This document shows, piece after piece, positions 1 to 8,399 of a stretch of DNA of 64,000 nt. Location of the stretch: contig NZ_AEUE01000004.1 in NCBI RefSeq assembly GCF_000186705.1, positions 434,001-498,000 of the forward strand, given 5' to 3'. The position numbers and the translations under genes were made by a program. Each line of letters starts with the position of its first letter. The first letter of the stretch is position 1. This DNA is from Citromicrobium sp. JLT1363 (lineage in GTDB: Bacteria > Pseudomonadota > Alphaproteobacteria > Sphingomonadales > Sphingomonadaceae). Under the pieces are notes generated by a model. The model was not told where the DNA came from. It searched no databases and was given only the letters and a program-made list of their open reading frames with translations.

Positions 1-62
1 ATTAAGAACAGCGATTTGTAACTCATCAGGGCGCCTCTCTCCGGTTATCTTTTGAAAGGGTA

Positions 63-92
63 TTGACCTCGAATTCCACCGGTGTCAATTAA
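63..92 (+). promoter_or_regulatory. Candidate promoter of the TonB receptor / TRAP operon
   Basis: A TTGACC hexamer at 63-68 resembles a -35 box. A weak AT-rich -10 (around 86-92) lies 17-18 bases downstream. The two operator-like copies at 77-87 and 93-109 overlap or directly follow the -10, as expected for LacI-type repression. The -10 is poor, so this is an inference from spacing only. Confidence 0.4.
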
Positions 93-109
93 TTGGGTAA
101 CCGGTGTCA
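93..109 (+). promoter_or_regulatory. Probable LacI-family operator, copy 1
   Basis: The sequence ttgggtaaccggtgtca is the exact reverse complement of 7677-7693, in front of the isomerase operon. It is an imperfect palindrome centred on CG, the usual form of LacI-family operators. A partial second copy lies upstream: accggtgtcaa at 78-88 repeats at 100-110, 22 bases apart (two helical turns), and includes the perfect palindrome CACCGGTG at 77-84. The likely binder is the LacI protein encoded at 6610-7626. Confidence 0.7.
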
Positions 110-167
110 AAAATGACATCCCTCGTCACAGGCGATGTGGCGAGGAATAACAGGAGAGGGAGAAAAC

Positions 168-3011
168 ATGCGTCACCAGATGGAGTCTGTCGATTCGCGT
201 CGACTTCGCGCAGGCCAGAGCCTGAAAGCTGCGTTGCTGGTATCCGCCCTGGCATTCGCGCCTGCCCACGCCATGGCGCAGGAAACCGATCCGGACGAGG
301 ATGCGGATGTGGTCGAAGAGGCGCTGCAGGACCCGAACACCATCGTGGTGGTGGGTGACATAGCCCGTACGATCGAAAACTCGCTCGAGACGAAGCGCGA
401 CCTGAGTGTGATCGGCGATGCGATCGTGGGCGAGGATGTGGGCGATCTCCCCGACCTTTCGGTTGCCGAGACGCTGGAACGCATCGTGGGCGTGACGTCG
501 GATCGCTTCAAGGGCGGCGCCTCGGAGCTGTCGGTTCGCGGCCTCGGCGCGTTCCTGGGTTCGTCGGTCCTCAACGGGCGCGAAGTGACCTCGGGCAGCG
601 ACGGACGCGATGTGAACTACGGACAGTTTCCGTCCGAACTGATCAGCGGCGCGATCGTCTACAAGTCGCAGCAGGCGCAGTTCATCGAAGGCGGTGTGTC
701 CGGCATTATCGAGCTGCAGACGCTGCGGCCCGTCGATTACGGGAAGAGCCGGGTGCAGATTCAGGGTCTCGCGGGATACAGCGATTACGAAGATCGCGTG
801 GTCGACGGCGATCCCTACAGCTTCCGCGTAACCGGATCGTTCGTCGATCAGTGGGACATGGGCGACGGTGAACTCGGCATTGCCCTGGGCGGACAGATCC
901 GGCGGGACACGGCGCCCGAGGATGTCTTCACCAGCAGTTCCACCTACAGCGTGTGCAACACGGACTATGCGCAGGATGGCGGATCGAACTGCGATTTCAC
1001 GGCCAGCGGTTCCGCCGACCAGTACTTCGTTTCCAACCAGTACATATATCGCGCGCTTGAGACGCAATCCGACCGCGATGCCCTGATGGGTGCGGTCCAG
1101 TGGAAATCGCCCGGTCTCGATATCAATATCGACGCACAATATTCGTACCGCGACGATAGCGAGGACCGCCAGAATCTCATCATTTCCGATGGCCGCCGTC
1201 GCATCAGCCCGATCGAGGTGAGCGATCGGGGGGCGCTGCTGGCCTATACCGGCAACAGCCGGATCGAGATTAACCCGTTCCGCCAGGAGCAGAGCGAGGA
1301 GTATCTCGGGCTGGGTGCGAATGTGGAGTTCGAGGTCGGCGATCGCCTGACCTTGGCGGCCGATGCCGGATATTCGCAGACCCAGCGCCGTCGCGACGAG
1401 CTGGACATGCGTATCCGCACGCAGGACCGCGTCGATTACCGGCTCGATTTCCGCGACGTCGAGGTCCCGGCGCTTACCTTCCTGGATACGACCGCAGTCG
1501 AAAACCGGATTGGCGCACCGTTCGATCTCAACAATTACGATCAATACACCAACGCTCTTCGGGTCCGCCGCCGGCAGGAGAATGTGGACGATGATATCCT
1601 GTCGTTCCGCCTCGACGGGAAGTACGAACTCGACGGCGCACTCTCGTCGATCCAGGCGGGTGTCCGCTATGCAGACCGCCATCGCGTCCGGGACGACGGA
1701 ATCGACCGCAGTTCCGACGACAGCACCAACCCGATTGCGCTGGTAAACGGCATCTTCTCGGATGAGGCGATTGCCGCACGGCAGCCCTTCCCGGTGGAGG
1801 ACCTCTATGCGGGGGCAGACACTCCGATGCGGGGGCTCACCTTCGCTTCGTGGGACCCGAGGCAGCTGTTCCTTGCCCTCACCGGCGACCCCGACGCGGG
1901 GCTTCCGCTGGGCTCCACGCTCAGCCCCGACGATACGGACGTTACCGAGGAAACCTGGGCGGGTTATATCCAGGCCAACCTGCAGACGGAGCTGTTCGGC
2001 CTGCCTGCGTTCGGCGATATCGGGGCGCGCGTAATCAAGACGAACATCACGTCGCTGGGTATCAGCCGCGATCTGGAAACCTCGCCGGGTGACGATCCGG
2101 GAGAGATCGACATCACGCCCGTTGGGCCGGCCACCGTGAACACGGAGACCAACGATTTCTGGAACGTCCTGCCGAGCGCTAATCTGGGGCTCGAGCTCAA
2201 TCCCGACCTATTGCTGCGGCTTGCGGTCTACAAAGCCATCGCCAGGCCCGATCCGGAAGCGATGAGTGCGGCCCTCTCCATCTCGGATGAATCGGGCGCG
2301 CAGGACGTGGGGCAGGCAATTTCTGCTGCGGGCAGCCCGTACCTCGAACCGCTCAAGAGCTGGAACGGCGACATATCGCTCGAATGGTATGCCGCAGATA
2401 CGACCGCCATCTCGCTGGCGGCCTATTACAAGAGTCTGCAGACCGGGTTCGACACGGATGTGAGTACGATCTCTGTCGTGGTCGATGGCACGCCGACCGA
2501 CGTTCAGATCGCCCGCACGGTCAATTCGGACGACAAGAGCCGCATCTTCGGCTTCGAACTTACGGCCCAGCACAAGTTCGATTTCGGCCTCGGTTTCCAG
2601 GCGAGCTACAATTTCGCCGACTCCAACTTCGAGTTCCCCGATCCCACGATCGGCCGGAATGGAGAGACGCTGGCGGTCTTCATCGAGAATGCGAACCTGC
2701 CGGGCTATTCCAAGCATTCGCTGAACGCCACGATGTTCTACGAGACGGGCCCGTTCAATGCGCGCCTCGCCTACAAGTGGCGTTCGCGCTACTTCAAGCC
2801 CTATCGCAGCACATCGAACCGCTTCGCCGCCGAGCAGGGCTTCCTCGATTTCTCGACGAGCTATGACCTGACCAGGAATGTCGAGGTGCGCTTCCAGGTT
2901 CTCAACATCCTGGACGAGCCGAACCTGCTTTATCGCCCGACGCGTGACAGCCTGGCGCAGTCCGATTTCTCGGGTCGTCGCTACTTCCTTGGCCTGCGCG
3001 GCCGATTCTGA
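168..3011 (+). CDS. TonB-dependent receptor, probable polysaccharide/oligouronate uptake
   Basis: Outer membrane receptor of 947 residues that would bind an oligosaccharide and import it using TonB energy. Residues 1-38 form a signal peptide ending AHAMAQ. The plug domain follows (about 60-190) and begins with TIVVVGD. The rest is the beta-barrel, ending in aromatic Phe as outer membrane proteins do. The plug resembles the TonB_Xanth-Caul carbohydrate-receptor group. The ATG at 168 is chosen because of a good ribosome site (aggaga) at 152-157 and because the signal peptide starts there. It is first in an apparent operon with 3029-7626 and is preceded by LacI operator copies. The substrate is inferred from neighbours, not from the receptor. 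Confidence 0.9.
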   Translation: MRHQMESVDSRRLRAGQSLKAALLVSALAFAPAHAMAQETDPDEDADVVEEALQDPNTIVVVGDIARTIENSLETKRDLSVIGDAIVGEDVGDLPDLSVAETLERIVGVTSDRFKGGASELSVRGLGAFLGSSVLNGREVTSGSDGRDVNYGQFPSELISGAIVYKSQQAQFIEGGVSGIIELQTLRPVDYGKSRVQIQGLAGYSDYEDRVVDGDPYSFRVTGSFVDQWDMGDGELGIALGGQIRRDTAPEDVFTSSSTYSVCNTDYAQDGGSNCDFTASGSADQYFVSNQYIYRALETQSDRDALMGAVQWKSPGLDINIDAQYSYRDDSEDRQNLIISDGRRRISPIEVSDRGALLAYTGNSRIEINPFRQEQSEEYLGLGANVEFEVGDRLTLAADAGYSQTQRRRDELDMRIRTQDRVDYRLDFRDVEVPALTFLDTTAVENRIGAPFDLNNYDQYTNALRVRRRQENVDDDILSFRLDGKYELDGALSSIQAGVRYADRHRVRDDGIDRSSDDSTNPIALVNGIFSDEAIAARQPFPVEDLYAGADTPMRGLTFASWDPRQLFLALTGDPDAGLPLGSTLSPDDTDVTEETWAGYIQANLQTELFGLPAFGDIGARVIKTNITSLGISRDLETSPGDDPGEIDITPVGPATVNTETNDFWNVLPSANLGLELNPDLLLRLAVYKAIARPDPEAMSAALSISDESGAQDVGQAISAAGSPYLEPLKSWNGDISLEWYAADTTAISLAAYYKSLQTGFDTDVSTISVVVDGTPTDVQIARTVNSDDKSRIFGFELTAQHKFDFGLGFQASYNFADSNFEFPDPTIGRNGETLAVFIENANLPGYSKHSLNATMFYETGPFNARLAYKWRSRYFKPYRSTSNRFAAEQGFLDFSTSYDLTRNVEVRFQVLNILDEPNLLYRPTRDSLAQSDFSGRRYFLGLRGRF

Positions 3012-3028
3012 CCGGGGTTACGGAGGGA

Positions 3029-3811
3029 ATGACAAGGGTCGCACAAAGGGACGTTCTCCCAGCCGGGCATCGCGAGATCTCGGCAAGGCTGGTCCGGGCG
3101 AGGGCGAATGCACACGCCCTCTCCGGGCCGCCGGAGGGCCTGCCCGACAGTCTCGATGAAGCATATCTGCTGCAAGCGCAGTCGATTGCCGATTGGGACG
3201 ACGATGTCGTCGGCTGGAAGGTCGGCGGCGTGCCGGCCGCCTATCTCGATCGGTTCGACGAGAGATATCTTGCCGGGCCCATCTTTGCCCGCTCGGTTCG
3301 CACGGTCGAGCAGGACGGGTGCGCGGACATGCCGGTGTTCGATGGCGGGTTTGCCGCCATCGAACCGGAATTCGTGTTTCGTCTCGGTCGTACGGATGAG
3401 GAGGACCGTCTGTACATCGGTGCGGAAATCGCCAGCAGCCCGATCCCCAGGATCAACGATTACGGACCGACCGCCGTCATCAGCGACTTCGGAAATAATA
3501 ATGGGCTATTGATCGGCCCCGAAATCGCCGACTGGCGTACCATCGATGGGGCGGCCAAGGTTACCACGCACATTGATGGCGAGTGCATTGCGATGAAGAC
3601 GCTACCGGACTTCCGCGAAAATGCGCTCGCATCGCTGGCCTTCCTGCGCCGTCTCTCCGCCGAACGCGGGTTCCCCCTGTCCGAAGGCACCTTCGTATCC
3701 TCCGGCGCGATAACGGGCGTGCACGAGGCGGCGCCTGGTGCGCAGGCCTTGCTCGATTTCGACGCGTTCGGCAGCTTCGAACTCAAGCTGGTCAAAGCGA
3801 AAGCCACGTGA
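3029..3811 (+). CDS. Fumarylacetoacetase / 2-keto-4-pentenoate hydratase family enzyme
   Basis: Soluble protein of 260 residues of the MhpD/FAH fold. Family landmarks are VGWKVGG at 61-67 and the metal-ligand segment EPEF at 112-115, followed by a C-terminal sheet region with SSGAITG. Family members hydrate or hydrolyse 2-oxo-enoic acids with Mg2+. Here it sits between the receptor and a TRAP transporter, so a role on a 2-keto acid from uronate breakdown is likely, but no standard uronate step needs it. It is 17 bases after the receptor stop. The GGAGGG at 3022-3027 is very close to the ATG, so the true start may be slightly downstream. Confidence 0.75.
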   Translation: MTRVAQRDVLPAGHREISARLVRARANAHALSGPPEGLPDSLDEAYLLQAQSIADWDDDVVGWKVGGVPAAYLDRFDERYLAGPIFARSVRTVEQDGCADMPVFDGGFAAIEPEFVFRLGRTDEEDRLYIGAEIASSPIPRINDYGPTAVISDFGNNNGLLIGPEIADWRTIDGAAKVTTHIDGECIAMKTLPDFRENALASLAFLRRLSAERGFPLSEGTFVSSGAITGVHEAAPGAQALLDFDAFGSFELKLVKAKAT

Positions 3812-4812
3812 ATTCCCTGATATCCCGCCGCGCAGTGCTCGCCGGAATGGTGGCAAGCGGCGCCGTGCTGTCCGGCTGTGCCCGGCGGCTCGGGCCGGGC
3901 CTGCTGACCTCGGTCGATACGCATCCCGTCGGCTATCCGACGGTAGAGGGCGTGCGCCATTTCGGAGACCTGCTGCGGGAGCGGACCGGCGGGCGTCTGG
4001 ACCTGCGAATCTACGCAGGCGGGCAGCTGGGTAACGAGCGCGATACGCTGGAGATCACCACTTTCGGCGGGATCGACTTCAATCGCGTCAACCTGGCGCC
4101 GCTCAATTCCATCGAACCGCTGACCATCGTTGCTGGCCTGCCGTTCATCTTCGAGAGCACCGCACATATGCGGCGCGTGGTCGACGGGCCGATCGGTGAG
4201 GAAATCCTCGCCTCGCTCGAACGGCACGGGCTGATTGGTCTTTGCTTCTACGATTCGGGCGCGCGCAGTTTCTACAACACGCGCGGCCCCATCCGCACCC
4301 CCGGGGACATGAAAGGGCTCAAGCTGCGCGTGCCCGGTTCCGATCTGTATATCGACATGGTCCGCTCGCTCGGCGCCGATGCCGTGCCCATGCCGCTGGA
4401 CGAGGTGTATCAGAGCCTCGCGCAAGGGGTGATCGACGGGGCGGAAAACAACTGGCCCAGTTTCGAAAACGGCCGCCATTTCGAGGTTGCGCGCTACTAC
4501 AGCCTGACCCGCCACCTCCTTGCACCCGAGGTTTTCGTCATGTCGAAGGCTACTTGGGACGACATGTCTGCCGACGACCAGGCGACGATACGACAGGCCG
4601 CGCGTGATTCGGTGCCCTACATGCGCCAGCTTTGGGACGAACAGGTCGAGAAGAGCCGTGCGATCATCCTGTCCTCCGGGGTCGAGGTGAACGAAGTCGA
4701 TCCGGCGCCTTTCGCCGAAGCGATGACCGGCATGTGGGAGGCTTCGCTGACCACCGACCGGCAGCGCGCCTTGGTCGAACGCATTCTTTCCGCAAGGGGC
4801 GCAAGCCGATGA
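3808..4812 (+). CDS. TRAP transporter substrate-binding protein (DctP family), predicted lipoprotein
   Basis: Solute receptor of a TRAP transporter, 334 residues. The GTG start at 3808 overlaps the previous stop. The N-terminus has RR at 7-8, a hydrophobic stretch and a lipobox LSGC with Cys24, so it is probably a membrane-anchored lipoprotein rather than freely periplasmic. DctP hallmarks follow: MKGLKLRVPGSD with Arg174, the arginine that usually holds the substrate carboxylate, then PLDEVYQSLAQGVIDGAENN near 195-214. TRAP receptors take up organic acids including uronates, which fits the locus. It is translationally coupled to the DctQ and DctM genes downstream. Confidence 0.92.
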   Translation: MNSLISRRAVLAGMVASGAVLSGCARRLGPGLLTSVDTHPVGYPTVEGVRHFGDLLRERTGGRLDLRIYAGGQLGNERDTLEITTFGGIDFNRVNLAPLNSIEPLTIVAGLPFIFESTAHMRRVVDGPIGEEILASLERHGLIGLCFYDSGARSFYNTRGPIRTPGDMKGLKLRVPGSDLYIDMVRSLGADAVPMPLDEVYQSLAQGVIDGAENNWPSFENGRHFEVARYYSLTRHLLAPEVFVMSKATWDDMSADDQATIRQAARDSVPYMRQLWDEQVEKSRAIILSSGVEVNEVDPAPFAEAMTGMWEASLTTDRQRALVERILSARGASR

Positions 4813-5285
4813 ACAACGCGCTATCCGATCGCGTAGCGGATCTGCTGGTCAAGCTCGGCGCCCTCGGTCTGCTGGCGACGACAGCGATTATCGGCTGGCA
4901 GGTATTCGGCCGCTACGTCCTGCAATCCTCCCCCAGCTGGACCGAACAGGCATCGCTGCTGCTGATGATCTGGTACGTGTTCCTCGCCGCGGCGGCGGGC
5001 GTGTGGGAGCGGTTTCATATCCGCATCGAAATCCTCGAGCTGCGCTTCAACGAAGACAACCGGCGCCGGCTGCGGATCGGCATTCATGCGCTGGTCGCAG
5101 TTATGGGGCTCGTTTTGCTGGTCTATGGCGTCATGCTCGCCTGGGATGTGCGCGTACATGTCATCCCTTCGTTGGGGATCAGCCGGGCGTGGGCCTATGT
5201 GGTGATCCCCTTCGCGGGGCTGCTCATCTCGCTGTTCTCCCTCGCGCGTATCCGCGTAAGAATGTCCGAGAGAGGGGCGAACTGA
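4809..5285 (+). CDS. TRAP transporter small membrane subunit (DctQ family)
   Basis: Inner-membrane protein of 158 residues with four predicted helices, at about 15-35, 50-70, 90-112 and 128-148. It carries the family segment WQVFGRYVL...SWTEQ near the first helix and the WERFHIRI loop. It supports the large subunit in Na+-driven organic-acid uptake. The ATG at 4809 overlaps the dctP-like stop (ATGA), and its own stop overlaps the next start, so the three genes are translationally coupled. Confidence 0.92.
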   Translation: MNNALSDRVADLLVKLGALGLLATTAIIGWQVFGRYVLQSSPSWTEQASLLLMIWYVFLAAAAGVWERFHIRIEILELRFNEDNRRRLRIGIHALVAVMGLVLLVYGVMLAWDVRVHVIPSLGISRAWAYVVIPFAGLLISLFSLARIRVRMSERGAN

Positions 5286-6562
5286 TGGAAATAATCGTCC
5301 TCTTCCTCGTCCTGTTCGTCATGCTCGCGCTGGGCGTGCCGGTGGCCTTCGCGCTGTTCGGCGCGGCGCTGACGACCTTCATGGTTGCCGACATCCCCCT
5401 GATCGTTGCGGTTCAGCGCATGGCGGCGGGCATCAGCGTGTTCACGCTGATGGCGATTCCGTTCTTCATCTTCGCCGGGGACCTGATGTACCGCGCCGGG
5501 ATCGCCGAACGGTTGGTGCGTGTCGCCGATGCGGCTTTCGGCCGGGTACGAGGTGGCCTTGGCCTGGTGGACGTGGGCGCAAGCATGATGTTCGGAGCGG
5601 TGTCCGGCTCGGCTATCGCCAGCGCCAGCGCGATCGGCTCCACGATGGTGCCGCTGATGGACGAGAAGGGCTACGACCGGGACTATTCGGTCAACGTCAC
5701 CGTCACTGCCGCCATAGTCGGCCTGCTGATCCCGCCATCGCACAACATGATCATCTACGCCGCCGCGTCGGGCATCGGCGTTTCCATCGGCGACCTGTTT
5801 CTCGCAGGGATCGTCCCCGGACTGATGACCGGCTCCATGCTGATGCTGACCGCGTGGCTGGTGGCGAGAAAGCGCAATCTTCCGCGCGGCCATTTCCCCG
5901 GCTGGGGGGCCTTTACCCGCGCGGCGCTATACGCCTTGCCCGGCCTTATGACCGGCGTCATCATCATGGGCGGCATTCTGTCCGGGATTTTCACGCCGAC
6001 CGAAAGCTCCGCCATTGCGGTGATCTACACCATCATCGTGGGATCGCTGGTCTATCGCAATCTGGGGTGGCGCGGCACGTGGGAGGCAGCGCAGAAATCG
6101 GTCCGCACGACCGCGCTGGTCCTGTTCATCATCGCAGCCGCGACCGCATTCGGCTTTGCGCTCGCGTTGCTGGAGGTGCCTGCTGCGCTCGCCGCGCTGA
6201 TCGGCGTGATGACGGATAATCCGCTCATGACCCTGCTGGTCATCAACATCATGCTGCTGATTCTCGGCACCTTCATGGACATGGCCCCGCTGATCGTGAT
6301 CACGACCCCGATCTTCCTGCCCGTTGCAATGGCGAACGGGGTGGACCCGGTGCATTTCGGTATCATCCTGATGATCAATCTGGGCATCGGACTGGTGACG
6401 CCGCCGGTCGGATCGGTGCTGTTCGTCGGTTCCGCGGTGGGCAAGCTGCCGATCGCGCAGATTGTCCGCACGATCTGGCCTTTCTATCTCACGCTGATCG
6501 CCGCGTTGCTGCTTATCAGCTTCGTCCCCGCGCTTTCGCTGTGGCTGCCCGGGCAATTCTGA
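5285..6562 (+). CDS. TRAP transporter large permease subunit (DctM family)
   Basis: Twelve-helix permease of 425 residues. Family motifs include PFFIFAGDLM near 60, the GSAIASASAIGSTMVPLM segment near 105, LLIPPSHNMIIYA near 142 and TPTESSAIAV near 238, and the C-terminal TPPVGSVLF repeat. With the preceding DctP and DctQ it forms a Na+ symporter for a carboxylated substrate, here probably unsaturated mono- or di-uronate. It starts by overlapping the DctQ stop (TGATG). Confidence 0.95.
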   Translation: MEIIVLFLVLFVMLALGVPVAFALFGAALTTFMVADIPLIVAVQRMAAGISVFTLMAIPFFIFAGDLMYRAGIAERLVRVADAAFGRVRGGLGLVDVGASMMFGAVSGSAIASASAIGSTMVPLMDEKGYDRDYSVNVTVTAAIVGLLIPPSHNMIIYAAASGIGVSIGDLFLAGIVPGLMTGSMLMLTAWLVARKRNLPRGHFPGWGAFTRAALYALPGLMTGVIIMGGILSGIFTPTESSAIAVIYTIIVGSLVYRNLGWRGTWEAAQKSVRTTALVLFIIAAATAFGFALALLEVPAALAALIGVMTDNPLMTLLVINIMLLILGTFMDMAPLIVITTPIFLPVAMANGVDPVHFGIILMINLGIGLVTPPVGSVLFVGSAVGKLPIAQIVRTIWPFYLTLIAALLLISFVPALSLWLPGQF

Positions 6563-6609
6563 CACCGCTGGACTTCCCGAGTCGAACAATTGGCCATAAG
6601 ACCTGGCGG

Positions 6610-7626
6610 ATGGGGACCGACAGCAAACCGACGATCAACGATGTGGCGCGTGTCGCCAATGTCTCGAAGAAGACAGTAAGCCGGGTCATCAACAAGTCGC
6701 CGCTCCTGAGCGACAAGACGCGCGAGAAGGTCGAAGCGGTCATCAAGGAGATCGGCTTCGTCCCCAACATGCAGGCCCGCGCGCTGGCGCTGCGCCGCAA
6801 TTTCATCATCGCCGCGATCCACGACAACCCCAACGCCCAGTTCCTTGTGAACGTGCAACAGGGCATTCTTGAAGGGATCGCGGATACCGAATTCGGCCTG
6901 ATGGTGCAGCCGGTGGACCGAAACTCGCCGACCATAGAGGCGGACATCCGGGCGTTTCTGGAGCGCCAAAGGCCTTATGGCGTGGTGCTGCTGCCGCCGA
7001 TTTCCGAGCGGGATTCGCTCGCCGAACTCTGCCGCGAATTTGATTGCCGCTATGTCCGCATGGGTTCCGTGCAGCTGGACGACGCGGAGCACGTGGTCAG
7101 TTCGAACGACCGCGAGGCGGTGCGCGACGCGGTTACATACCTGATCGACAAGGGGCATACCCGTATCGCGTTGATCGAGGGGCCGGAGGGCTTCACCTCC
7201 CCGCGGGAACGGCGGGCCGGGTTCGAGGAGGCGATGGAGCGAGCGGGGCTGGAGCTGGACGAAAGCCTGATCCGCCCCGGCAGCTACACCTTCGAATCGG
7301 GTGTCACCGCGGCGGAAGACCTGATGGCGAAGGGCATGAACGCCACCGCCATCTTCGCCTGCAACGACGAGATGGCGATCGGCGCAATGATCGCCTGCCG
7401 CCGGCACGGGCTGCGCATCCCCGAAGACGTATCGATCGTAGGGTTCGATGATACGCCGCTCTCGAGCCATATCTGGCCGTCGCTGACGACGGTCCACTGG
7501 CCGATCAAGCAGATGGCGTTGAGCGCGGCGCGCAAGATCATAGACCCGCCAGGAAGCCCGTCCCAGCAGGACTGGCTGCTCCCTTCGACCCTGATCGAGC
7601 GCGGGTCCGTCGTCCCACCGACCTGA
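6610..7626 (+). CDS. LacI-family transcriptional regulator of the uronate locus
   Basis: Repressor of 338 residues. Residues 7-30 form the LacI helix-turn-helix (TINDVARVANVSKKTVSRVIN), followed by a hinge and a sugar-binding-protein-like effector domain with FACNDEMAIG and VSIVGFDDTPLSSH. It lies 47 bases after the permease gene and just before the metabolic genes. Operator-like sequences occur at 93-109 and 7677-7693, so it probably represses both transcription units, and itself if it is co-transcribed with the receptor operon. The inducer would be an intermediate such as KDG or the ketouronate; this is inference. ATG 6610 is chosen because it begins just before the HTH. Confidence 0.92.
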   Translation: MGTDSKPTINDVARVANVSKKTVSRVINKSPLLSDKTREKVEAVIKEIGFVPNMQARALALRRNFIIAAIHDNPNAQFLVNVQQGILEGIADTEFGLMVQPVDRNSPTIEADIRAFLERQRPYGVVLLPPISERDSLAELCREFDCRYVRMGSVQLDDAEHVVSSNDREAVRDAVTYLIDKGHTRIALIEGPEGFTSPRERRAGFEEAMERAGLELDESLIRPGSYTFESGVTAAEDLMAKGMNATAIFACNDEMAIGAMIACRRHGLRIPEDVSIVGFDDTPLSSHIWPSLTTVHWPIKQMALSAARKIIDPPGSPSQQDWLLPSTLIERGSVVPPT

Positions 7627-7669
7627 CTGCGCCACTACCTGTCGTAAATCGCCAAATCGGCCCTTGCGT

Positions 7670-7693
7670 TGCTATATGACACCGGTTACCCAA
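7670..7693 (+). promoter_or_regulatory. Extended -10 promoter overlapped by LacI operator copy 2
   Basis: TGCTATATG at 7670-7678 looks like an extended -10 element. The operator tgacaccggttacccaa (7677-7693) begins inside it, so bound repressor would block initiation. The operator is the exact reverse complement of 93-109. It lies 72-88 bases upstream of the isomerase start codon. Confidence 0.65.
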
Positions 7694-7764
7694 GGGCCAA
7701 GCAGATAACTGTGCGGCGATGCCAAAGGCAGGCCGTCAAACCCCTTCCGGAGAGATACAGACCC

Positions 7765-8397
7765 ATGAAAATCGCGCTCATCAACGAGAACAGCCAGGCT
7801 GCCAAGAACGGCATGATCCACGACGCGCTGACCACGGTCGCGGGGGAGCTTGGCCACGAGGTCCACAATTACGGCATGTACACCGCCGATGACACGGCCC
7901 AGATCACCTATCCGATGGTCGGTCTGCTGACCGGCATCCTGCTGAATTCCGGCGCTGCCGATTTCGTCGTCACGGGCTGCGGCACTGGCTCGGGCTCGAT
8001 GCTTGCCGCCAACGCCATGCCCGGCGTGTTCTGCGGGCTGGTGATCGACCCGACCGACGCCTTCCTGTTCGCCCAGATCAACGACGGCAACGCCATTGCG
8101 ATGCCCTACGCCAAGGGCTTCGGTTGGGCGGCCGAGCTCAACCTGCAGGATTGCTATCGCAAGCTCTTCGAGGGCGAGAGCGGGGTGGGATATCCCAAGG
8201 AACGCGCCGAGATCATGGCCAAGAACCGCAGCGTTCTGGCCGACCTCAAGGCGAAGACCTGCCACGACATGCTGACCGTGCTCAAGAATGTCGATCAGGA
8301 CCTTCTCAAGAGCGCGATTGCGGGCGAGAAGTTCGAAGAGCTGTTCTACAAGAATTCGCAGGACGAAGAGATCAGCAACTACCTGCGCGGGCTGTAA
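7765..8397 (+). CDS. RpiB/LacA/LacB-family sugar isomerase, probable ketouronate isomerase (DhuI-like)
   Basis: Isomerase of 210 residues. RpiB-type features are GCGTGSGSML at 71-80, with Cys72 as candidate catalytic base, and NDGNAIAMP at 107-115. Streptococci use a RpiB-family enzyme (DhuI) to convert 4-deoxy-5-keto-uronate (DKI) to DKII in place of KduI. Its position directly before a KduD-like reductase and a KDG kinase fits that same step here. It is longer than classical RpiB (about 150 residues) because of a C-terminal helical extension. It is first gene of the metabolic operon. Substrate assignment is by context. Confidence 0.8.
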   Translation: MKIALINENSQAAKNGMIHDALTTVAGELGHEVHNYGMYTADDTAQITYPMVGLLTGILLNSGAADFVVTGCGTGSGSMLAANAMPGVFCGLVIDPTDAFLFAQINDGNAIAMPYAKGFGWAAELNLQDCYRKLFEGESGVGYPKERAEIMAKNRSVLADLKAKTCHDMLTVLKNVDQDLLKSAIAGEKFEELFYKNSQDEEISNYLRGL

Positions 8398-8399
8398 TC

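Noticed and set aside
126-1682. Open frame of 518 codons opposite the first TonB receptor
   Set aside because: It is antisense to a clear receptor, has no family motif, and long antisense frames are expected in GC-rich DNA.
7669-7764. Longer N-terminus for the RpiB-like isomerase
   Set aside because: It would begin inside the promoter/operator region; the ATG at 7765 matches the family N-terminus (MKIALINENS).
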